The notes beneath the pieces are model-generated. The model did no database searches, had not been told where the DNA came from, and saw only the letters and a program-made list of their open reading frames with translations. Shown in pieces: positions 47,485-59,780 of a DNA stretch of 64,000 nucleotides. Position 1 is the first letter of the stretch. Every line of letters begins with the position of its first letter. The stretch spans positions 15,945,294-16,009,293 of the forward strand of contig JAIUCV010000009.1 of assembly GCA_026724425.1 (NCBI GenBank), given 5' to 3'. The position numbers and the translations under genes are program-made. This stretch comes from Erythrophleum ivorense (lineage: Eukaryota > Streptophyta > Magnoliopsida > Fabales > Fabaceae).

Positions 47485-47602
47485 GGTGGCGCCTCACACT
47501 TGCCCTCATTTCACTTCAGATTTTCCAGCCCCAAATCAGAAGCAAAACCCTAAGGGAGAGGCGCCCAAGAGAGGAAGAAGAAGGAGGAAGAAATCCAAGT
47601 TT

Positions 47603-48633
47603 AAGGTATGTTTTCATGGTGTTTTTCCTTGCTTTTCTTCATCCACACCTCCTCTCCTCCCTTCTCCTTTGTTTCCTTGGATTAAAATGAAGTTTATAAA
47701 TCTGATTCAAGGGAGAAATTCAAGGGAAATTTCGGATTTGAAGAGAGGAGCTTGGAGAAAGCAAGATTCAAGCCAAATTAAGCAAGGAAACAAGGTAAAA
47801 ATGCATCTATGGTAGCTATATTGATTCCCCTTTCTTATTTACTTTGACACACACCAAGAACCCTAGGAGGATATGATTTTCAAGCCCAACCATGCATGAA
47901 TCTTCGGTATTTGATGGAGGAGAATAAGAATATGCAAAGAAAATCATGAAATAGCCATTAGAAATCAAGATGCAAAAATTAGGGTTTTATGCGCACCTTC
48001 CAAAATCTAGATGTGTATGATAGTTCCTAGGGTTAATTAAGAGTTTAAATGAGTTCTTGAGATACCTAAGATGCTCCCCATAAGCTTCTTCCTTCAAGAA
48101 AACAAAGACATCTCCAAGGAGCCCAAAAACCCTCTATGTCTCGGCCAAGCATAATTTATATAGCTAGGGAGAGTTTTAAATTTTTTTAAGGCCTTTCTTG
48201 AGTAATATTTGATGAATGAAAATGAAGGGAGGCCTTGGAAAAAATTTAGAACTCATAGAAATTGATTTGGTGCCTTAGATTCCATATTATGACTTAAAGA
48301 AGCAACATGATGCTATGCTCTTTTGTTTTAATGGTGTGATGACTCCAAGAGGCTTAAAAGGAGTCAAGAATCGTATTTGAAAAGAAAGAATGAGGCCTAG
48401 AAATGGTTTGAAGGGTGTTGCTTCATTAGGTACATTTATAGACCATAATGGGGGTTATAGAGCAATCTAGTGTTTAACCAAGTAATGTGGCCTTAGAATA
48501 TAATTCATGAACCTAATTGGCTCCCATAAATTGTATCTAGGCCAAGAGAAACCATTTCCACCAATTTGTGGGTGTGTGGCTGAAAGAGGAGGCTTGAATC
48601 CAAAGGATAAAGTGTGTAATTGTGTACAAGGTA
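47603..48633 (+). other. three conserved AAG|GTA sites in B8 (possible splice donors)
   Basis: The GT dinucleotides are at 47606 (TTTAAG|GTATG), 47795 (ACAAG|GTAAAA) and 48631 (TACAAG|GTAGCT). Each follows a purine-rich stretch and fits the plant 5' splice-site pattern AG|GTA. Matching sites occur in B1, B2, B3, B4, B5, B6 and B9, with loss in some. Splicing itself is not shown; no acceptor has been assigned. Confidence 0.45.
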
Positions 48634-48799
48634 GCTCCCTCTACCTTCTCTCATGCATGGATGTGTGTTTAGCTTGTTTTAGAATGTGTGTATGTATATT
48701 TTCAAGCTATGAAAAGTATGCTAACATGCCTTTATGTGCCATGATTCTTGATGCCGTGTTATGCTTCCAAATGAATATATGATGTTTGTTTAAGTTTGC

Positions 48800-48995
48800 T
48801 TGAGTGTGGAGAGGCCAAGAACTCTTCACCATGGTGAGGATGAGCCAAGAACCCTTGAGCTTGATTGAGACAAAGTAAATAGTCTCCCAAAAGCAAAGTG
48901 GGCTCCTAAGAGTATGGTTGAGTTTAAAGCTCTCAAAGAATGGGTGAGGCAAGTCCAAAATCCGTGAGGAGAAGTGTGAGGCCAATCCAAACACT
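48800..48995 (+). repeat. ~31-bp minisatellite in B8
   Basis: Units start near GGAGAGGCCAAGAAC, GGTGAGGATGAGCC, TTGAGACAAAGTA, AGTGGGCTCCTAAG, TGGTTGAGTTTAAAG, GGGTGAGGCAAGTCC and TGTGAGGCCAATCC. Spacing is roughly 26-35 bp, less regular than in B3 and B4. Confidence 0.65.
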
Positions 48996-51900
48996 TGGTG
49001 AGCTCTTGAATGTTTTGTATGATTTGTTTACATGCCAAGTTTGCTTTTTAAATGTCCATGATTTCCATTTTTCCATGCATGCATTTGTAAAGCTTGCTTT
49101 GCACATATTATATATGATTGCATGAGAGATGAGCTATTGGGATTCTTTGAATCTCATCCTCTCCTCTCCAATGCTCTAACATGCTAGGTGGACCAAGTAG
49201 CTATGGTAATGGGAGCTAACAACAATGAAGAAGGAAGATTGACAACCATATGCCTAGCTTTTCTTTTTTTGGAACCATAATGATGCTTCATGATGTATAT
49301 GATGTTGTAAATGATCTATGACCCTTGAAGCATGTGTAAATATAATATTATGTGAGGTTTAAATGTATGGATATGATGTATGAACTCTAGAATACAATTT
49401 GAGTATGTAATGCCAAATTATGCAATTTGGAAGTTTGATGTAAATGTGCACAAGTGTGGGTGAGAAAGCCAAAATGAGATGCATGAGGTTTGGGACCATT
49501 TGGACAGCTCACACAAGTCTTAAATGTACTTTTAGACTTGTCCAAAAGGTGCCAAGACTAAGGGAAATCCATTTGGCAACTTCGGTACCCTATATGGAGC
49601 CAAAATTGACCATAATGGAACCCTATGTCACTTTTTGGCCAAATGAGTTAGTTCTGATCTAAGATTTGGCATGCAATTAGGTCTCATTGAGAGATTTTTG
49701 GAAAGATAAAGATCATAATTTTTGGAGATCTACAGAATATTTGATGATTTTTCAAATTTGGCAATTTTTATGGTTTTGGTCTATTGCACTATTCATTTGG
49801 TCCGAATTTGAATTATGTCATCCGAGGCCCAAATGATGTCCAATTATCATGAAATTTTATATAGAGAGACTAGACAATCACTGTGACCCGTGCCAACTAG
49901 AAGCACCTCATTTGGATGTCTAGAGAGGGAGATATGAATTTTTAAATTTTCTGTCCAGTATTCATAATTTTCCCGACCTGAAGTATTGTTCCATTAAATT
50001 TTGAGGTTTGAGCTTAATGAGCTAGTCTGGAGATATTCTTTCTCTCTAGCTAACATCCACAGATTTTCATATTGGTATCATTTGCATAGATTGGATTTTT
50101 TTAGAATTAATTGGATATTTTCAAAGTTTTCTACAAAATTTTGTATCAGTTCCAGAATGCATTCTGACCTCTAGATCATTTTGGATGTCAAACGTCATTC
50201 GTGATGAATGTTATGGTCTAGGCATATTTTTAATATGAAGTAGACATCTATAGCTTCCTAGAATGACTAAGATTGCATGATTTCAATTTTTCTGGATTTA
50301 GTTATGATTTTTCAAAATTTGGTCAGAAATTAGAGCAAATATGGTCGAGAATGAACCTCCATATTCCATGCTCCATTTCAGTTTTCATGAGTTGTAGGCA
50401 TAATTTTGTGATGCAAATGAGTTGTTTTGATGTAATTAAATATGAGAATGTATAGCATGAGCTCACACGGTCCACGTGACATCAATTGCAATTTTTAAGT
50501 ATGACGCAACGCAAATAAACCCATTATTTTCGGTCCCTTTTTCATGTGCTCTCATGAAAATGATGATGTGAAGCTTATGAATGTTATGAAATGAGCTAGA
50601 ATTTATGGTGTTACAGAACCAAGGGTAATTCTAAGGAAAAAAGGTGTGGAGATTAAGAATATACAAAGAGAATTAACAAAAAGCTATTAGATTTCAAGAT
50701 GTAATTTCTAGGGTTTCAATTGCACCTTGTAAAATCTAATTTTGTACAATAATTCCTAAGCCTAAATAAGAGTTTAAATGAGTTTCTAAGATCCCTAGAA
50801 GTCTCCCTATGTGCTTCTTCCCTTGAGAAAACAAATCAAGGTCGATGGAGAGCAAAACCATGCATTGTCTAGGTCGAAGGGAGATGGCATAGCTATGGAG
50901 AGTTTTAAATTTTTCTAAGCCCATTCTTGAGTCATATATGATAAATGAAAATAAGGGGAGGCCTTAGAAAAAAATTAGAAACCATAGAAAGTGAGTTGAT
51001 GCTTTAGGTTCCATATTATGACCTAAAGAAGCAACATGTATTAGGCTCTTGGTTTTAATTGTGTGATGACTCCAAGAGGCTTAAAAGGAGTCAAGAATTA
51101 TATTTGAAAGGAAAGAATGGAGTTTAGAATTTTTTAGAGGGGTGTTACTTCATTAGGTACAATTATGGAACCATAATGAGGTTTATAGAGCAAGTTAATG
51201 TCTAAGTGAGTTGTGTGGCCTTAGAATTAATTCCATAAACCTAATTGGCTTCCATAAATTGTGTTTAGGCCAAGAGAAACCATCCCCACACTTTTGTGTG
51301 TGTGTGGCCAAAAGAGGAGGCTTGGATTCAAGAAGAAAAGTGTGTGATTGTGTACAAGATAGCTCTCTCCACTTTCTATCATGCATGATTGCTTGCTTTA
51401 CTTGTCTTTGAATGTATGTATATGTATTTCAAGCCATGAAAAAATGTTCTAGCATGAGTTCTTACTCCATGGTTCCATGATGATGCATTATGTTTTCCAA
51501 ATGATGTTTATGATGTTTGCCTTAGTTTGCTTGAGTGTGGTGAGGCCAAGAACCCTTAAGATTAGTTGAAACAAAGTAAAAAGTCTCCCAAAAGTGAGAT
51601 TGACTACCAAAAGCATGATTGAGTCCAAGAACCTCTTAAAGAATTTGTAAGGCAAGTCCAAAATCCACAAGTAAATGGGTGATGCCAATCCACTTGCTTG
51701 GCAAGCCTATGTATGCTATGTATGGCTTTTTCAAAGGCTTAAGAATGCTCCTTGAATGATTGCACATGTTCACATGCTATGCATGCATTTATGAGACTTG
51801 TTTGCATCCATTATGTATGATTGAATAAGAAATGAGCTATTGAGATTCTTTGAATCTCATCCCCTCCTTTCCAATGTCCTAACATGTTAGGTAGACCAAG

Positions 51901-53721
51901 AGAGCAAGGAAATGGAAGCCAACCACTTGAGAGATGAGAATATGACATCGAAATATATGAAATTTGCTTCTTTAAGGCCATCAAGGTGGAAAATGTTGTC
52001 ATCTATGGTTGTATATGAGCTATGACCTCTTGAACATGTGCAATTATGTTAATAAGTGATGTATGAATGAGAGTTAAAGTTGTATGTATGAATATGCATA
52101 TTTTGGTTAGGTATTGGCAAGTTTTCATTATGGAAGTATGTGTATAATTGCATGTGGCATAGCCAAAATGAGAGGCATGGAGTTTGGGACCATTTGGGCA
52201 GCTCACACAAGTCTTAATTATGCTTTTAGACTTGCCCAAGAGGTGCCAAACCTCAAGGAAAGCCATTTGGACATTTTGGTATCCCTTGTGGAGCCAAAAT
52301 TGACCAATTTAGAACCCTATGTCACTTTTTGTCCAAATGAGCTCTTCTTGATCTGATATTTAGCATGCAATTAGAACTTGTTGAGAGCTTTTTGAGAAGT
52401 TAAAGAATAAAATTTTTAGAGGTCTATAGAATATTTGATGAATTTACAAAGTTGGCAAGTTTTCTGGTTTTGGTCATGTCACTGTTCACACTGGTTTGAA
52501 AATGAAATCTGTCACACAGGGTCTAAATGATGTCCAATTACCACAAAATTTTATACAAAGAAACTAAATATTCATAGTGACTTGTGACAAGTAGAAGCAA
52601 CTTTTTTGGAGGTCTAGAGAGGGAGATATGAATTTTCAAAAAATCTATCCAGTATCAGGAATTCGAACAGACCTCTGTTACTGTTTTATTAGATTTCGAG
52701 GCCTAGGCATGGCTGAAATGGTTTGGAATTATTTTTTCCCTCTAGATAACATACACAGATTTCCATATTGGTATCATTTGCATAGATTGGATTTTTTTGG
52801 AATTAATTGGACATTTTTGAAGTTTACTGCAGAAATTTGTTACAGCACCAATGGATAACTTGACCTCTGAACATTTTCGAATGTCAAACGTCCTCTATGT
52901 TGGATTTTGTAGTCTGGAAATATTTTTAATATGAAGTAGACATCTGTAGCTTTCTATAATGGCTAAGAATGTATGATTTCAATTTTTCTAGAATTAGTTA
53001 TGATTTTCCAAAGTTGTGACAAAAAAGTGAAAAAATCTAGTCGAAAATATGTATGTATATTTTGAGCTTCCCTTCGAGTTTCTTGAGATGTAGGCCACTT
53101 TTGATGGTGTAAATGAGTTGTATTCATGTGATTAAATATGAGAATGTAATGTATGAGTCCATATGGCCTAGAGAACCCTGAGAAAAAAATTTCTGTATAA
53201 CGCAACGCAAAGAAATGTAATATTTTAATACTATTTTTTCACTTTTTAGTGTAATTCATGGTATGAGACTTAGAGGTGACATGAGGCAAGACTAGAAATG
53301 CATGGTGTTACAGAACTCGAGGCATGAAATGTGTTATCCTTATCAACATTCAACCTACATTTCTTGATAACAGTAGCCAATCAAAACAAATGATCAATAT
53401 CACACGTTGATTCATTTGAGTATGGTCATGCATTTCCTAGTTTTACCCAATCAAGGGGCTCACAGATATCACTCCTCCTATACAAGAGGGATAGAATTCT
53501 ATATACATCACTCACATCCCTTCACATAATTTGTGATATATCCAGTCACCATCCTATTGGCCATTCCGATCAAAGGTGATAAAAGATGGTGTCAAAGTAT
53601 TTGACTCCTCATTTAGGGAACCATAATGACTTTATGTCAAAGGACTTCCTTCACTCTAGTCACATGAGAATTGCTAATGACACACTCTATAATCCATGTA
53701 GCATTCTCATAGTAGGTTAGT

Positions 53722-56700
53722 TGTAACACTATATTTATATAGCTCATCCCATATCTTATCTAGGTTCATTTATGGTAAATACACTACATTCAAGAGAAAA
53801 TTCTTCAAAATACCTAATTAAAGTGGCGTTACATCTGTATAAATTTTTCATTTGATCTCCTATAGATCATATAAACTTATCCATGTCATTCTCATATTTA
53901 ATTACATAATTACAACTCAAAACCATCTTAAGAAGTGGGCTAGAACTCGTGCAAATGAAGAATTCACATGAAATTCAATGATGCAGCCTCGGGTAGAATT
54001 CCATAATTCTGACATAAATTTTGAAAAATCAAAACTAATTTTAGAAAAATTGAAACCAAGCATACTTTACCATTCTAGAAAGATACAGATGTCTAATTTA
54101 TGTAAAAATAAATCCAAGCCACAAAAAAGGTGTCTAGTTAAGGGAAATTGATGGAATAGTACTAAAGGTTGCCTATCACTATTAGTAGTATCCCCCAACT
54201 TTAAATATTCATATCTCCCTACTTAGAGGTCCAATTGGGGTGATCTCAATGGCCATAGAAAGATTATTATGTCTATTTTATGCCCATAAAACTTCATGAG
54301 TGTTGAACACCATTTGGCCCTCGAATGACATAGTCCAAGCAACTGACCAAATGAATAGTGTCTACATCAGTTCAGTAGAAAAAAAACCAACTCTGAAAAA
54401 TCATAATTAATCTCATAGAGTTCCAAATAATCTGGTCTTTGGTTTCCCAAAAATCTCTAGATGAGATCTATATGCATGCCAAATTTCATAGGAAAATTCG
54501 TTTATTTGATTAGAATTTGATATTGGGTTGCAAAATGGTCACTTTTATGTCTCATAAAGGGTCCACATGTTTTGGTTTCTAAGGCAACTATGGCCACTTG
54601 AGCACGTGAAAAAGCACCAAAATGGCCCACTAAACATGTCTCAAAGGTACATAAACCTAGAAATTAAAAACTCACTCTCTCACCCTAAGCCATACATAAG
54701 AATGCATACACTTTACATTGCCATCCAATGTCTGAAAACTACAATATCATTCATTTGGCATCAAGTTCCTTACATACATCAAATATATGAATATTTACAT
54801 ATGTTCAAATGATTATACAAGATTTCTATCATAGTATTACATCATATGCCATTCATATAACTACAAAGGAAGCAAAACTAAATACTTTGTTGTCAATCTT
54901 TTATCTCCTAACTAGGTAGCTTCCATTACCTTGCTCATTTGGTTCACCTAGCATAATAAGACATTGGAGAGGAGGGAATGAGATTCAAAGAATCTCAATA
55001 GCTTATCTCCCTTTCAATCATACATAAAGATTGCAATTCAAGTCTTAAAAATGCATGCATGAGCATAATGGAAAGTGTGATCATTCAAGAAGTATTTTTG
55101 GCATTTGAATAAGTCATACAAAGCATACATAAGTTTGCCAAATAAGTGGATTAGGCTCGCCCATTCTCTTCAAGGTTATTGGACTTGCTTCACCCTTTTT
55201 CTTAAAGGCCTTGAACTAAGCCTTAATTTTAGGAGACTTTGAACTTTGTCTTAACCATTCTTAAGGGTTCTTGGCTCATCTTCACCATAGCTAGAGTGTT
55301 CTTGGCTTCACCACACTCAAACAAACCCAAGCCAACATATAAAATATCATTTGAAAACATAATATCACATCATGTTACCATGGCACATATGCACATGCTA
55401 GAACACTTTTCATGGCTTAAAACACATATACACACATTCAAAGATAAGACAAACATTCATTCATGCATAAGGGAAAGAGGATTGAGCTACTTTTGACACA
55501 TAAGCACACTTTTTCTCTTGGAAATGCACTCCCTTCCTCAGCCACACACTCACAATGATGGGAGGCTTGTTTCCTTTGGCCTAAATACACAAAATAGGAA
55601 CCAATTATGCTCTTGGAACCATTCTTAAAGTTACCTATTTACTTAAAACACTAACTTTGTCTTATGGTTCATTTATGGTTCCTAAAGGCACCTAATGGAG
55701 CAACATCTATCATTTGAGTTCTAGGCTCCATTCTTTCCTTCACTTATGATTCTTGACTCCTTTTAAGCCTCTTGGAGTCATCACACAATTAAAATAAGGA
55801 GCCTAACTAGGTATTGCTTCTTTAGGCCATAATATGGAACCTAGACTATCAATTCATTCCCTAAGTTTTTTAAATTTTTTCTAAGGCTTCCCCTCATCTT
55901 CATCTATCATATATAACTAAAAAATAAGTTTGGAACAAATTAAAACTTCCCCTAGGTACCTTAACTACTCTAGGCCGAGACCATGCTCTTTAAGGCAACT
56001 CTTGGAGTTTCTTTGCTTCCTTTGATATGAGGAGCATGGAGGAAGCTCTCTTGGTGTCTTAAAAGCCTATATGAACTCTTAAACATCATAAAATATAGCT
56101 AGGATTTATGGGAGAGTTCAAGGTGCAATCAAAACGCTAGCCTTCCTATCTTAAAACCTAATGGTTCTTTGTTAATTTCCTTTACATATTCTTATTCTCC
56201 ACACTCAATTTTCTAAGATTCACCCTTGATTTAGATAGAAACTTAACCCTTTAGGGCTGGCCTTACCTAGGTCGAACCACCCACAAAAGGAGGGAGAAGG
56301 AAGATTAAGTATGGAGATGACAAAATACCTTAATTTCCTTGATTTTTCTGGTTTATTTTTCACCTTCCTTGGCTTCCTCAACTCAAATCCAAAATTTTTC
56401 CTCTGTTTTGCCCTCAAAATAGATTTAAGAACTTCAATAAAATCATATAAAAGAAGGGAAGATGGAGGAAGAGGAGTTTGTTAAAGAGGAAGCATGAAAA
56501 TCCATGAAAAATCATACCTTTCCTTAGCTTTTTCTCCTTCCTTTCTTCTCCTTCTTGTGCACCTCAAACCTTAGCTTTCTTCTTTGGTTTAGGGCAAAAA
56601 CAAAGTGAGCTAAATGAAAGCAAAGGTAAGGCGTGTCCTTATATATAGCTAGGTTAAGAAATAATTTTAAAAAATTTCAATTTTGTCCATTCGTCTTGGC

Positions 56701-57185
56701 ATTTTTGTTTTAGCTCCTTTTTTAGAACTATCTTTTTCATCATAAAATTTAGGTTTCCAATTTTATAAAATGCCTTTGGAATCACTCAAATCGGAGTTAA
56801 AACCTTTCTGAATGAAAAAGTCAAAGTTGGGTCAACTGACATTAGAAAATGTCTACCGAAGAGGTTTTAACTATCTTGGGGTTTCCCATAGTTTTCAGGG
56901 CCTCTAAGAACCCTACATAACTTAAAATTTCCATTAAAAACACCCTCATATGAGAATTCCAAAATTTATGCATAATTACGAAAAAACCATTACGTTTCGT
57001 CAACGTTTTGTAAAATTTTGTTTCCTCATTCTAACTCTATTATTCTTTCCGTATAAGCTTTTGATTCTCATTTTTAGGAGTTTAGAATGCTACTTAAAAT
57101 TTTGGGATCTTAAATAATTTATTTCAAGGGACTTGCTTTGAAAACGTAGTTGTTTCCGTCGTTTTGACAAAAATCGAACATTACA
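53722..57185 (-). mobile_element. B9: complete family B solo LTR
   Basis: In plus-strand text it starts TGTAACACTATATTTATA and ends ATCGAACATTACA, 3,464 bp in minus orientation with a type 1 head. Flanks are identical: ttagt at 53717-53721 and 57186-57190. Reversed order: modules (about 54000-54500), GAGATTCAAAGAATCTCAAT (54979-54998), minisatellite (about 55150-55315), AAG|GTA site as TCATACCTTTCC (about 56512-56523), TATA (56639-56647), proximal block (56700-56960). The third AAG|GTA site has decayed (GAGCTACTTTTG, near 55484). It is inserted in Cop2. Confidence 0.93.
56639..56647 (-). promoter_or_regulatory. TATA box of LTR B9
   Basis: CCTTATATATAGCTAGG is at the position matched by the TATA boxes of B7, B8 and B10, here on the minus strand. 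Confidence 0.5.
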
Positions 57186-57776
57186 TTAGTCCAGTATACT
57201 TTTTCTCTAACAATGTACCTATATATTGACTTGATATCATATATCTATAACTTAAAGTTATCAATAATTATATATACTAGTCTTTATGTATTATTTGTAA
57301 GGTCCCAAAAAATTTAAATAACATTCTAGACTCCTAAAAATGAAAATCTTAGGCTTAAATAGAAAGAAAAATGAAACTAGAATGAAAAACAAAATTTAAC
57401 GAAAAATTTACGAAATGTAATGGCATTTTTTGTAATTTTGAGAAAATTTTGAAATTCACACAAGAGGGCTTTTTAAATGTAAGTTTTGAGTTCTTCGGGG
57501 TTATCAAAGGCCTTGAAAACCATGGGAAGTCCCGGGACCATTAAAACCCTTCTGGCAGATATTTTCTAACGTCAGTGTACTCGAACTTTAACGGATTCGT
57601 TCGGGAAGGTTTTAGCTTCGATTTGAGTGATTTCAAAGGTATTTTACTAAATTAGGAACCTAAATTTTATAATGGAGAAGACAGTTCTCAAAAAGGAGCT
57701 AAAATAAATTAGAAACAAAAATACCAAGAAGAAAGGGCAAAATAGGAACTTTTAAAAAGTCTTCCTTCCTCCCACC

Positions 57777-57788
57777 TATATATATATA
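57777..57788 (+). promoter_or_regulatory. TATA box of LTR B10
   Basis: CCTATATATATATAGGGCGCC precedes a pyrimidine-rich stretch and the leader text CCCTAGGGAGAGAGGCGCAC. This is the same order as in B7 and B8. Confidence 0.65.
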
Positions 57789-59287
57789 GGGCGCCCCACT
57801 CCTCCACTCATTTAGCTTCATATGTTTCTGCCCTAAACTAGAGAAAAACCCTAGGGAGAGAGGCGCACAAGAGGAAGAGAAAGAGGAGGAGTAATCAAAG
57901 GCCAAAAGTATGGATTTTTGGTAGTCTTTTATGCTCTTTCCTTTGCAAACCTCTTCTCCTCCATTTTTCTTTCTTTCCTATGATTATATTGAAGTATATG
58001 GATCTGTTTTAAGGGAGAAACAAAGGGGAAAATTTGGATTTGAAGAGAGGATGCCAAAGAAAGGAGGATTCAAGTAAGAAAACAAGGAAAAACAAGGTAA
58101 TTTCTCCTTCCATGATGGCTACCCCTTACTTCTCTTCTCTCCTTGGTTCACCCCACTCAAGAAGCTATGGGAGGGCTTGGATTTTGGAAGAACCAAGGGT
58201 GAATCTTAGGAAAAGGAGTGTGGAGAATAAGAATATGCAAAGAAAATTAACAAATAACCATGGAAGTTCAAGATAGAAATTCTAGGGTTTCATGTACTCC
58301 TTGTAAAATCTAACTTGATACCTTAATTTCTATGCTTAAATGGAAGTTTAAATGAGCTCCTAAGATTCCTAGAAGTCTCCCCATGTGCTTCCTCCATCAA
58401 GAAAACAAAGCAAAGTCCATGAAGGCCAAATTGCTTCCTAGTCTCGACCTAAGAGGGTTAGGATACCTAGGGAGAGTTTTAAATTTTTTCAAGCCCATTT
58501 TTGAGTCATATATGATGAATGAAAATGAAGGGAAGCCTTGGAAAAAATTTAGGAGGCCTAAGGAATGAGTTGGTGCCTTATGTTCTATAATATGTCCTAA
58601 AAGCAACATGTAGTTAGACTCTTTGTTTCAATTGTGTGATGACTTTAAGAGATTTAAAAGGAGTCAAGAATCTTATATGAAAGGAAAGAATGGAGTCTAG
58701 AATTTATCTGATGGATGTTACTTCATTAGGTGTATTCTTGGAACCATAAAATGGTTAATAGACCAAGTTAGTATTTAAGGAAGATATGTGGCCTTAGAAT
58801 TAATTCCATGGACCTAATTGGCTTCTATAAATTGTGTTTAGGCCAAGAGAAACCAATCCTACACCTTTGTGTGTGTGAGGCTGAAGAAGGGAGCATTGTT
58901 TCAAGGAGAAAAGTGTGTGGTTGCATCCAAGGGAACTCACTCCTCCTTCTCTCATGCATGAATGTATACTTGGCTTGTCTTTGAATGTGTGTATGTGTAT
59001 TTTAAGCCATGAAAAGTATTTTAGCATGGGATTTTATTCCATGGTACTATGATGATATTTTATGCATGCAAATAATGTTTTATATGTTTGCCTTAGTTTG
59101 CTTGAGTGTGGTGAAGCCAAGAACCCATAGCCATGGTGAGGATGAGCAAAGAACCCTTAGAATTGGTTGAGACAAAGTAAAGAGTCTCCCAAAAGTAAGG
59201 TTGACTCCTAAGAGTAAGGTTGAGTCAAAAAACTCTTAAAGAAATGGGTCAGGCAAGTCCAAAATCTACAAGTAAATGGGTGAGGCC

Positions 59288-59780
59288 TAAGTCTTACATT
59301 GCCTAGAGTAAAGAGAGTCTTAGTGTATATATACTAAGATGTGATATTGGGCAAGTAAATGAGCTAAGAAAAGAAGTGGGCTCACACACACAACAACAGG
59401 CCAACGCAGGGATAATGTAGTTGAAAATCTCTGATTTCCCCCCTGCGCACGAATTAGACACGGTACTAGGCATTTTTTATTGCAACTATTTTTGTATTTT
59501 ACAAAAATATTTTGTTTAAATAGGCTTACCGAAAAAATCTTATTTTTAACAATTTTGAAATTGAGACCATGAATTTATTAATTTTCTGAATGTTGAGGCC
59601 TTAAATTTACTACTTTAATTTTTTATTAACCGGCTTTAATCCCAATGTTCAGAAACAGTCTCTACTTTTAATCCCAACGTTCAAAATGGATTTTCATTAA
59701 ATTGTGATTAAGCCACCATTATTTATTTTTAATTATCCAATATTTCTTGTTTACATCTTCGGCCTATAAAAGGTAGTGCA
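59288..59780. mobile_element. unclassified ~0.5-kb insertion in B10
   Basis: Other B copies pass from 'gggtgaggc' to 'ttggcaagcctatgtatg' within about 20 bp; here 493 bp intervene. The insert begins TAAGTCTTACATTGCCTAGA and ends CGGCCTATAAAAGGTAGTGCA (the last 20 bases at 59761-59780). It includes GTGTATATATACTA, GGGCTCACACACACAACAAC and CCCCCCTGCGCACGAATTAG, and, in its right half, two related phrases, 'tttaatcccaatgttcag' and 'tttaatcccaacgttcaaa'. No clear inverted ends or target duplication. 'AAGTCxxACATTGCC' starts are common at the edges of small plant retroelements, so an LTR scrap or small non-autonomous element is possible. Confidence 0.5.

Larger units (their letters stand above)
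46927..50615 (+). mobile_element. B8: complete family B solo LTR nested in B7
   Basis: It starts TATAATGTCCAGTTTTCG (TG to TA at the second base; type 1 head) and ends ATGGTGTTACA, 3,689 bp. Flanks are identical: gaacc at 46922-46926 and 50616-50620. Three AAG|GTA sites are intact (GT at 47606, 47795 and 48631). TATA box at 47477-47484, minisatellite about 48800-48995, GAGATGAGCTATTGGGATTC at 49127-49146, modules about 49690-50310, CCACGTGAC at 50472-50480 and GACGCAACGC at 50503-50512. This is the best-preserved copy and a good reference for the family. The 109-codon frame 47486-47815 begins just after the TATA box and crosses two of the AAG|GTA sites; it reads like leader sequence rich in Lys, Arg and Pro, not a known protein. 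Confidence 0.95.
45918..53312 (+). mobile_element. B7: complete family B solo LTR, interrupted by B8
   Basis: It runs from the type 2 head TGTAACATCCGATTCTCTG (45918) to GGTGTTACA (53312). Flanks are identical: gaact at 45913-45917 and 53313-53317. After removing B8 and its duplicated 5 bp it is 3,701 bp. The proximal block is at 46150-46450, TATA at 46511-46522, an AAG|GTA site with GT at 46641 (second and third sites decayed to GATA near 46831 and 51360), the minisatellite at about 51535-51690, AATGAGCTATTGAGATTC at about 51831-51848, modules at about 52330-52990, and CGCAACGC at 53201-53208. It is inserted in Cop2. Confidence 0.94.

Noticed and set aside
47486..47815. A 109-codon plus-strand frame right after a TATA box
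   Set aside because: It lies in the LTR leader and crosses two of the AAG|GTA sites, and equivalent frames are not kept in B2, B4, B7 or B10. Not called as a gene.
53722..57185. Family B units as DNA transposons, because of the complementary TGTAA/TTACA ends
   Set aside because: The matching ends are only a few bases long, duplications are 5 bp, B1 is followed by a tRNA-type primer site, and a TATA box lies inside. These fit an LTR.
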